The notes under the pieces: model-generated | Seen by the model: only the letters and a program-made list of their open reading frames with translations | Database searches by the model: none | Told to the model about the DNA's origin: nothing | Part shown: positions 1 to 5,058 of the stretch, piece after piece | How the letters are laid out: every line of letters starts with the position of its first letter | Numbering within the stretch: position 1 is the first letter of the stretch | Made by a program: the position numbers and the translations under genes | DNA from: an uncultured beta proteobacterium | GTDB taxonomy: Bacteria; Pseudomonadota; Gammaproteobacteria; Burkholderiales; Burkholderiaceae | NCBI GenBank assembly: GCA_903835865.1 | Contig: CAILON010000012.1 | Span: 1-6,782 of the forward strand | Reading direction: 5' to 3' | Length of the DNA: 6,782 nucleotides

Positions 1-205
1 GCCAGCAGGGACACCAACGGCTATCGTACAAACGCTGAATAATACCGTTCTCAAAATTTTAGAGACACCCGAAATGAAAGAGCGATTTATCAAGGCAGGT
101 GTGCAGATTGCCCCGATGAATACTCAGCAGTTCACCGATTTATATTTCTCAGATATTGCTAGATGGAAAGTTGTGATCGAGAAAGCCAAGATTAAGTTGG
201 AGTAA
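1..205 (+). CDS. Bug/TctC-family periplasmic solute-binding protein, C-terminal fragment
   Basis: The frame is open from base 2 and ends at the TAA at 203-205, giving the last 67 residues of a protein that begins before the window. The visible part starts with PAGTPTAIVQTLNN, has a helix with the PEMKERF pattern followed by the AGVQIAP strand, and ends DIARWKVVIEKAKIKLE. This is the typical C-terminal lobe of Bug (TctC-like) receptors, whose members usually have the pattern PAGTP-x-x-IV, then PE-x-x-x-R, then an IARW-x-x-V-x-x-A-x-I closing helix. Such proteins are periplasmic binders of carboxylates and similar small molecules. Some feed tripartite TctAB transporters, but many Bug genes in Burkholderiales stand alone. 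The ligand cannot be told from this fragment. A strong terminator follows 30 bases after the stop. Confidence 0.9.
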   Translation, partial: PAGTPTAIVQTLNNTVLKILETPEMKERFIKAGVQIAPMNTQQFTDLYFSDIARWKVVIEKAKIKLE

Positions 206-227
206 TTCCAAAGTAATCTGGTTCAAA

Positions 228-932
228 TCATGCAGCGCTGAGGTCGAATACTAAGACCTCAGCGTTTTTTCCATTAGTAATTTCTAGTTGCGTTTCGTCT
301 TGAATGAATAAGGCATCACCATCACTCAAAGTTTGCCCATTCACATCTAGTGAACCCCGAATAAGGTGAACATAGGCTTTGCGCTTGGGATCAAGGACGA
401 ATTTGGCGCTCTGATCGCCATCAAATAATCCAGAATACAGTTTTGCATCAGCATGAATCATGACTGAATAATCCTGCCCATCAGGAGAGGCAACTAGGCA
501 TAACTTACCTTCTTTATTGGTTAGCGGAATCGATTTTTGTTCGTAACTTGGTGTTACTTCTAAAGTGTTGGGCTCTATCCAAATTTGTAAAAAATGGGTG
601 GTTTGATCTTTGGCATGATTGAACTCGCTATGTACCACGCCAGTGCCTGCACTCATGCGCTGGATATCACCCGGTGGAATACCTTTGATGTTTCCCATGC
701 TGTCTTCATGCGCCAGCTCCCCAGAAAGGACATAGCTAATGATTTCCATATTGCGATGGCCATGTTTGCCAAAGCCCATGCCTGGAGCTACGCGATCTTC
801 ATTGATGACCTTGAGATTACCCCAGCCCATAAAGCGAGGGTCCTGGTAACCAGCAAAGGAAAAAGAGTGAAAGCTTTTGAGCCAGCCGTGGTCGGCATAG
901 CCTCGTTCTTGAGATTTTCTGAGTAATTGCAT
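228..932 (-). CDS. Pirin family protein (YhhW-type cupin, putative quercetin 2,3-dioxygenase)
   Basis: A complete 234-residue bicupin. The N-terminal cupin (about residues 20-115) has G53-FGKHGHRNMEI and the later VVHSEFNH segment. His57, His59, His101 and Glu103 fall at the positions I recall for the metal ligands of E. coli YhhW (about 231 aa), so the metal site looks intact. The C-terminal cupin (about 145-234) lacks such ligands, as in other pirins. YhhW and human pirin open quercetin in vitro, but the physiological substrate of bacterial pirins is unclear. It is probably cytoplasmic, with no signal peptide. The start is supported by the YhhW-like opening (LRKSQERGYADHGWLKSFHSFSF) and by an in-frame TAA two codons upstream. 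No Shine-Dalgarno sequence is visible, so translation may depend on the psiE gene ending 28 bp upstream. The 3' end carries the terminator of the convergent Bug gene. Confidence 0.92.
   Translation of the reverse strand: MQLLRKSQERGYADHGWLKSFHSFSFAGYQDPRFMGWGNLKVINEDRVAPGMGFGKHGHRNMEIISYVLSGELAHEDSMGNIKGIPPGDIQRMSAGTGVVHSEFNHAKDQTTHFLQIWIEPNTLEVTPSYEQKSIPLTNKEGKLCLVASPDGQDYSVMIHADAKLYSGLFDGDQSAKFVLDPKRKAYVHLIRGSLDVNGQTLSDGDALFIQDETQLEITNGKNAEVLVFDLSAA
236..270 (+). terminator. Rho-independent terminator of the Bug gene, inside the pirin 3' end
   Basis: Bases 236-245 (CGCTGAGGTC) and 255-264 (GACCTCAGCG) form a perfect 10-bp stem with a 9-base loop, followed at once by six T at 265-270. It starts 30 bases after the Bug stop codon and is oriented for + strand transcripts. 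On the minus strand the stem is not followed by a T-run, so it should work in one direction only. The same bases encode part of the last 14 residues of the convergent pirin gene, so one stretch serves as both code and terminator. Confidence 0.88.
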
Positions 933-960
933 AATTTATAAATCAAGGAGACCCATGTAT

Positions 961-1419
961 TTAATCGTTCTCGCCTGATTTGCTAGGAAATTTGTATGAG
1001 GCATAGCGAACGACAGCGTTTGCTAAAGCTAAAATGAGAATGGTCAGGCCCATCAATAAGATGGCCATATCGGCTTCATGTTTGGTGTTGACTAAATCAA
1101 TAATGAGGCGCGTCACTGCTGTGATGGCTACGTAGATCAAAAAGCGTACAGGCATATGGTTGGTCTTAAAGTAAATCCCCACCATTGCACCAATCTCTAA
1201 ATAGATAAACAGTAAGAGCAAATCTTCAATAGAAGCAGAGCCTTTACTCATCATTCCCAGGAAAGCAACTACAGCAGACCAAACGGTTGCGCCACCAATG
1301 CCAAATAATGCTATTCGATGAAATAAGGAAACAAATAGGTTTCCAATGGGCACTGTCCACTTTTCAATGGCTTCTTCAAGCTTGGAGGCATCCTTTGGCA
1401 AGGTAGGGGGCGTATTCAT
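961..1419 (-). CDS. psiE: PsiE-family phosphate-starvation-inducible membrane protein
   Basis: A 152-residue protein with a short charged N-terminal tail (about 1-25) and four likely membrane helices near residues 36-57, 64-84, 91-107 and 117-140. The segment LFIYLEIGAMVGIYF (70-84) followed by MPVRFLIYVAITAVTRLII (89-107) is the core I recognise as the PsiE domain. E. coli PsiE is slightly shorter (about 136 aa) and is induced by phosphate starvation; its biochemical role is unknown. The start is well placed: AGGAG at 1425-1429 on the minus strand stands 5 bases before the ATG. A promoter-like pair lies just upstream and the pirin gene follows after 28 bp, so the two are probably co-transcribed. 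I did not see a clear Pho box upstream, so phosphate control is not supported here. Confidence 0.82.
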   Translation of the reverse strand: MNTPPTLPKDASKLEEAIEKWTVPIGNLFVSLFHRIALFGIGGATVWSAVVAFLGMMSKGSASIEDLLLLFIYLEIGAMVGIYFKTNHMPVRFLIYVAITAVTRLIIDLVNTKHEADMAILLMGLTILILALANAVVRYASYKFPSKSGEND

Positions 1420-1451
1420 CTGATCTCCTGTGTTTCTGATTGTTATGCCCC

Positions 1452-1479
1452 AGTATATTTCTCAAACTGAGGGCTGCAA
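1452..1479 (-). promoter_or_regulatory. Putative sigma70 promoter of psiE-pirin
   Basis: On the minus strand, TTGCAG (1474-1479) is followed after 16 bases by TATACT (1452-1457), which matches five of six positions of the -10 consensus. The -35 is weak (three of six). Transcription would start near 1445, giving a leader of about 25 bases that contains the psiE ribosome binding site. The -35 directly abuts the T-run of the fccAB terminator. It is a by-eye prediction, supported mainly by its position between a terminator and a start codon. Confidence 0.45.
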
Positions 1480-1480
1480 C

Positions 1481-1510
1481 AAAAAAAGAGGCCCGAAGGC
1501 CCTTTTTTTT
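1481..1510 (-). terminator. Rho-independent terminator of fccAB, UUCG tetraloop
   Basis: On the minus strand an A-run leads into GGCC-TTCG-GGCC followed by TC and seven T (1487-1481). The 4-bp GC stem with a cUUCGg loop is unusually stable, is extended by a G-U pair, and after one mismatch continues as A-U pairs between the flanking A and T runs. It lies 17 bases past the fccB stop. The + strand also ends in eight T (1503-1510), so it could work in both directions, although no + strand gene ends here. Confidence 0.85.
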
Positions 1511-1527
1511 GGAAGAGTTGATACAAA

Positions 1528-2802
1528 TCAAGCCAAACTATCAGCCCAGATATTGTGAGCCCATCCCCAGGCGTAAACCCCTTCTAAGGTTGAGGGGGCT
1601 GGAGAAAGCCCCCCTGCACCCGGTACTGGCTTGAAGGTTTTCTCTGCCGCGTTGTATTGATGAACGCTAGCCACGTGAACTACCTCTTTAGCATTGACAA
1701 AGCTATAGCAGGTATTGGTAAGCACTGGGGCAGGATTTACTTCCCAACCGCTAAGCTCAGCAACGATCGCTGCGGCAGCTACTTTGGCATGTTGATTGGC
1801 CATGTGTCCTGACTTTGGCATCGCAGGTGCAATCTGAATGGAGTCGCCAAGCACATGAATATCTTTTTGTGCAGTGGACTCAAAGTTGATGAAGTGCACA
1901 TTCACCCAGCGTCCATTCGAGTTAGCTAAACCGGTTTTCACGGCGATCTCACCAGCGCTCATTGCAGGCAATAGATTTAATACATCACCTTTGATGTCAT
2001 CTTGAACTTCTAATTTGACAGTTTTGGTTTTAGCATCTACAGCAGTGACATTATGTTTTGGTAGATATTCAATAATCCCTGCGTACTGCTCCGCCCATAC
2101 TTTCTTGAACAGTGCGCCCTTAGAAGTAACGTCCTGATTGGCATCCAAAATTAACACTTTGGATTTAGGTTTATTTTGCTTGAGGTAATTAGCAACCTGG
2201 CAGGCGCGCTCGTATGGTCCGGGAGGGCAGCGATAGGGTGCCTCGGGTACGCTGAGAATAAATGTTCCGCCATCACGCATAGCAGCTAACTGTTTGTGAA
2301 GTGCTACAGTCTCTGCGCCAGCTTTCCAGGCTTGTAATGTAACGCCATCTTTGTTAGCTTGCGCTAAACCCTCAATGCTATTCATCATGAGAGTAACGCC
2401 TGGAGAAACAACAGCCTTGTCATAACGCAAGGTTTTGCCAGAAGCCAGCTTCACTGTCTTCTTGTCTGCATCCATGCTGACAACGCTATCTTGAATCATC
2501 TTAATGCCATGACGCTTGCTGAGATTGTCATAAGAAGTAGTGATTTCAGACATGGTGCGCGATCCGCCAACTACCAAGTTGGACATTGGGCAGGAAATGA
2601 AAGAAGCATTTGGCTCAATTAAGGTGACCTTAGCGGTGTTATTAGAAAACAGGCGCAAGTATTTGGCAACAGTTGCTCCGCCGTATCCACCCCCAATTAC
2701 CAGGATTTCTGCTTTTTGTAGGTTGGCATGAGCCTGCCCAGAAAAGCCCGCTGCTAAGCCGAGTGCAGCAGCGCTTTGACCAATAAAATGACGACGATCC
2801 AT
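1528..2802 (-). CDS. fccB: Flavocytochrome c sulfide dehydrogenase, FAD subunit (FccB/SoxF-like)
   Basis: A 424-residue periplasmic flavoprotein that should oxidise sulfide and pass electrons to the cytochrome encoded just upstream. The N-terminus MDRRHFIG is a twin-arginine signal with a probable cut after SGQAHA (residue 26). The Rossmann motif GGGYGG lies at 37-42, with Glu63 closing the FAD ribose strand. Cys71 in ISCPMSN matches the cysteine that binds FAD covalently in Allochromatium FccB (Cys42 mature). Cys192 in YRCPPGPYERAC and Cys365 in NTCYSF match the redox disulfide (Cys161/Cys337 mature). The C-terminal AWGWAHNIWAD segment is also typical. I chose the ATG at 2802 because AAGGA sits 7 bases before it and the Tat motif follows at once. 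The ATG at 2829 would add nine residues and overlap fccA. The gap to fccA is 13 bp. SoxF, the Sox-cluster homologue, is the main alternative name; no sox gene is visible here. Confidence 0.88.
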   Translation of the reverse strand: MDRRHFIGQSAAALGLAAGFSGQAHANLQKAEILVIGGGYGGATVAKYLRLFSNNTAKVTLIEPNASFISCPMSNLVVGGSRTMSEITTSYDNLSKRHGIKMIQDSVVSMDADKKTVKLASGKTLRYDKAVVSPGVTLMMNSIEGLAQANKDGVTLQAWKAGAETVALHKQLAAMRDGGTFILSVPEAPYRCPPGPYERACQVANYLKQNKPKSKVLILDANQDVTSKGALFKKVWAEQYAGIIEYLPKHNVTAVDAKTKTVKLEVQDDIKGDVLNLLPAMSAGEIAVKTGLANSNGRWVNVHFINFESTAQKDIHVLGDSIQIAPAMPKSGHMANQHAKVAAAAIVAELSGWEVNPAPVLTNTCYSFVNAKEVVHVASVHQYNAAEKTFKPVPGAGGLSPAPSTLEGVYAWGWAHNIWADSLA

Positions 2803-2815
2803 GATGGCTTCCTTA

Positions 2816-3148
2816 TTATTTTTTGCCAAGCTGATTGGCGATAGTTTCGAGTTGCTCTTCAGAGTAGCCTTTAGCTAACTGCGGCATGATGGTTCCTTCG
2901 CGGGCGCCAGATTTAAATGCTTTGAGCTGAGTCAGCATTTGTTCGCTACTAAGCCCATTGATGAGGGGCATGCCGCCATCCACAACACCCTTACCGTCGG
3001 TGCCATGGCAGTTAGCGCAAGTAGCTGCTAATCCCCGTTTGTATAAATCCGTTGCAGCAGCGTTTTGAGCTTGGCTTAAGCTACACCATTGGCCAAGGCC
3101 AATGATGGCTGAAGTCAGTAACGCGGTTTTGAGGTGCTTTGCACGCAT
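2816..3148 (-). CDS. fccA: Monoheme cytochrome c, electron-accepting subunit of FCSD
   Basis: A 110-residue class I c-type cytochrome. The N-terminal RAKHLK plus a hydrophobic stretch (8-19) forms a Sec signal with a likely cut after SLSQAQ (residue 28), leaving a mature protein of about 82 residues. The heme site is CANCHGTDG (Cys44, Cys47, His48), and the distal ligand is probably Met88 in TIMPQLAKGYSEEQL. Only one heme site is present, unlike the diheme FccA of Allochromatium; monoheme versions are known in other bacteria. It should take electrons from FccB and hand them to the respiratory chain. The start at 3148 is preferred because GGAGA lies 8 bases upstream. An in-frame ATG at 3163 has no ribosome binding site and its own bases contribute to that GGAGA, so 115 residues is the less likely length. 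It is first in the operon with fccB, and the gene order supports the pairing. Confidence 0.85.
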   Translation of the reverse strand: MRAKHLKTALLTSAIIGLGQWCSLSQAQNAAATDLYKRGLAATCANCHGTDGKGVVDGGMPLINGLSSEQMLTQLKAFKSGAREGTIMPQLAKGYSEEQLETIANQLGKK

Positions 3149-3192
3149 GGGAACAATCTCCATTTAGATTTTTTCTCAGTGTTAGAAACTAG

Positions 3193-3236
3193 GTGAAATT
3201 CACTTATTCATATCTTAAACAAGAAGTTGATGGCAG
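3193..3236 (-). promoter_or_regulatory. Weak candidate promoter and palindrome upstream of fccAB
   Basis: On the minus strand CTGCCA (3231-3236) is followed after 18 bases by TATGAA (3207-3212), each four of six to consensus. A perfect 11-base palindrome, GTGAA-A-TTCAC at 3193-3203, sits where transcription would start and could be an operator. Both calls are by eye in an AT-rich gap and could be chance. Confidence 0.25.
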
Positions 3237-3319
3237 TGGCATATACCTCAGATTCATTTCTTATAAGCTCATTAGAAAAAGTGCATGAATTTGCTTTTCT
3301 CCAGAATAATTGCAAGCCC

Positions 3320-3325
3320 TATAAA
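3320..3325 (+). promoter_or_regulatory. Candidate -10 box for the glycosyltransferase operon
   Basis: TATAAA matches five of six positions of the -10 consensus and ends 8 bases before the ATG at 3334. No convincing -35 lies 16-18 bases further upstream. If used, transcription would begin about at the start codon, giving an mRNA with little or no leader. This agrees with the absence of a Shine-Dalgarno sequence before 3334. Confidence 0.35.
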
Positions 3326-3333
3326 CTAGCGCT

Positions 3334-5058
3334 ATGCGTGGCCCATTTTCTTACCGCTCGGCGATATTAGTACTCCTTTTAGGTGTATTTACCTACCTTT
3401 ATGGCTTAGATAGCCGCTTTGCCCCCAAGAATGGCGATGAATATCCCTATATGCATATTGTCCGGATGACGGCAAATACGGGGAATTGGTTACCTTTGCA
3501 GTCAGAAATGGAGGGTCTGAAGAACACCAAACCCCCATTGATTTTTTGGCAAGGCTTAGTGAGCACTCAATGGGCTAATGATTGGTCGCTATTGAATTTG
3601 CGCTGGCCTGGAGTCTTCTATACGGGCCTTACTGCTTTTTTCTTATTCTTGGCGGTGCGTCGCTTTAGTGGAAATGCAAAAACAGGGATATTAGCGAGCT
3701 TAGTGTGGCTCTCCTTTTTTGCGACCTATCGGTATGGGCGCCCATTTTTGACTGATCCACCTGAAGTATTTTGGATTAGCTTACCTTTTATGGCGCTCTT
3801 GTATTGGGGTAAAGCGGCTTTTGATTCGAAATTCTTATTTCCATTGTTTGCGGGTATTTGTTTAGGTTTCGCTTTGCTTGCAAAATCTTTTGCTTATATC
3901 GTGCCGGCTTCTTTTGCCTTGGTTTTGTATTATTGGCGCTGGCGGCAGTGGAGTATTCCTAAGACGCTCATGCAGGATTTCTATAAGTTATGCGTCGTCG
4001 GCCTATTGGCGCTAGCCGTTTTTGCACTGTGGTTTGCTTTAGACCCATATCCAGAGGCCATTTGGAAAGAATTTGTCCTGGGCGAGAATGCCGGTAAATT
4101 TGATGCGCGTAGTACAAATTACTTATTAGATTTATTAAGTGGGGGTGACAGCATTTGGATGCTCCTCCTAACGACCTTGGCGAATGCGGGTTTATTTTCT
4201 TTTGTATTGATCTCTACTTTGTGGCAGTGTTGGCGTGAACGTCGATTCCTGACTATGGAAGAGAGTCTATTGCTTTTGCTAGTGATGGCATTTTTCATTG
4301 TCTTTACTTTGCCCAGCCAACGTTCGGGGCGCTATCTTTTACCAGTGATGCCAGCCTTGGCTGCATTGATTGCTTTACGTTGGGAGCGCTTGCCTTTGTG
4401 GGGTTTTCGCATTGCCCTGATATTGCAAATGATTATTCTTGTGGCTCTGTCATGGATTGGCAGTCGCTTGCAACTTTCTGTCCTCATCAGCGAAGCAGGT
4501 TCATGGACCTACTCCTATGGACATTGGCTCCTCATGGGGGGCAGTGTGTTATTGGCGCTTGCGGGACTACTTAAAAAGGATCTGTGCAAAACAGCCGCAC
4601 TGGCAACCTGCTTTTTAAGCTATTGCGCGCTTAACAGTAGCCTATCCCCCTTAGAGGGTCAGTTAGGTCGGTATTCGCCTGCAGTGATCGAACAGGTGCA
4701 AGGTAAGGATTTATGGATTCCGTGTGATTACCGAGCAAAGGATGAAGAATATCGACTGCTCTTACCGGGTGGTCGTTTGCATGGATACCTAGCATCAGAG
4801 GCAGGTGAAGTTGCTCAATTGAGTGCAAACTATCCCTTGGTATTAGTGCAGGCACCATTGGGTGTAAAGCCGCAAGTTTGTGATTCCTGTCAAATTCTGG
4901 GTCAAAGAATGGAAATGAGAGCGCGTCATTCCAATGAAGAAATTATCGAAATACTCAAAGGAAATATTGCCAAGCATTTATTTGTTAATGAGTTTCTGAT
5001 AGCAACACCAGTAGTCAATTCTGCTGCCCTATTAGATAGCAAGGATGCCTGTCGATGA
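3334..5058 (+). CDS. ArnT-like GT39 glycosyltransferase, multi-pass membrane protein
   Basis: A 574-residue GT-C fold enzyme expected to move a sugar from a polyprenyl-phosphate carrier to an envelope acceptor on the periplasmic side. After the first helix (9-25), the loop holds NGDEYPYMHIV (Asp35-Glu36, the usual catalytic-loop acidic pair) and KNTKPPLIFW (63-72), the hallmark KPPL motif. TDPPEVFW (140-147) gives the second conserved Asp (141), and GFALLAKSFAYIVP (178-191) and EFVLGENAGKFD (246-257) are also family-like. I count about 12 membrane helices up to residue 435, then a soluble domain of about 140 residues with a CDSC pair at 516-519. The length fits ArnT relatives (about 550). ArnT itself adds aminoarabinose to lipid A, but nothing here fixes donor or acceptor, so the symbol is withheld. 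An in-frame TAA at 3322 excludes a longer start; no ribosome binding site is seen. The stop overlaps the next start by 4 bp. Confidence 0.85.
   Translation: MRGPFSYRSAILVLLLGVFTYLYGLDSRFAPKNGDEYPYMHIVRMTANTGNWLPLQSEMEGLKNTKPPLIFWQGLVSTQWANDWSLLNLRWPGVFYTGLTAFFLFLAVRRFSGNAKTGILASLVWLSFFATYRYGRPFLTDPPEVFWISLPFMALLYWGKAAFDSKFLFPLFAGICLGFALLAKSFAYIVPASFALVLYYWRWRQWSIPKTLMQDFYKLCVVGLLALAVFALWFALDPYPEAIWKEFVLGENAGKFDARSTNYLLDLLSGGDSIWMLLLTTLANAGLFSFVLISTLWQCWRERRFLTMEESLLLLLVMAFFIVFTLPSQRSGRYLLPVMPALAALIALRWERLPLWGFRIALILQMIILVALSWIGSRLQLSVLISEAGSWTYSYGHWLLMGGSVLLALAGLLKKDLCKTAALATCFLSYCALNSSLSPLEGQLGRYSPAVIEQVQGKDLWIPCDYRAKDEEYRLLLPGGRLHGYLASEAGEVAQLSANYPLVLVQAPLGVKPQVCDSCQILGQRMEMRARHSNEEIIEILKGNIAKHLFVNEFLIATPVVNSAALLDSKDACR
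5041..5045 (+). promoter_or_regulatory. Ribosome binding site of the neuraminidase-like gene
   Basis: AAGGA lies 9 bases before the ATG at 5055 and inside the last codons of the glycosyltransferase gene. With the ATGA overlap at 5055-5058 it supports this start and translational coupling. Confidence 0.6.

Noticed and set aside
594..926. A 110-codon open frame on the + strand opposite the pirin gene.
   Set aside because: It is fully antisense to a well-supported pirin gene, has no family-like motif, and follows the reverse-frame pattern of the real gene.
935..940. TATAAA on the minus strand just before the pirin start, as a possible pirin promoter.
   Set aside because: It ends two bases before the ATG, so transcription would start inside the coding region.
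946..978. AAGGAG followed 4 bases later by ATG and a seven-codon frame (MYLIVLA) on the + strand.
   Set aside because: No promoter or + strand gene follows, and the bases belong to the psiE-pirin gap and the psiE end; this is most likely chance.
1440..1634. A 64-codon + strand frame across the fccB 3' end and terminator.
   Set aside because: It runs through the terminator and antisense to fccB, and has no ribosome binding site or recognisable protein features.
2803..2829. An upstream in-frame ATG at 2829 as the start of fccB.
   Set aside because: It overlaps the end of fccA and puts nine extra residues before the Tat signal, whereas the ATG at 2802 has a well-spaced AAGGA.
3080..3100. Cys22 of FccA as a lipoprotein cysteine.
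   Set aside because: The preceding residues (GLGQW) do not fit a lipobox, and the AQ cut site after residue 28 fits a normal Sec signal.
4631..4858. A 75-codon minus-strand frame inside the glycosyltransferase gene.
   Set aside because: It is antisense to a gene with clear family motifs and has no independent support; the shorter minus-strand frames inside the neuraminidase-like gene are rejected for the same reason.
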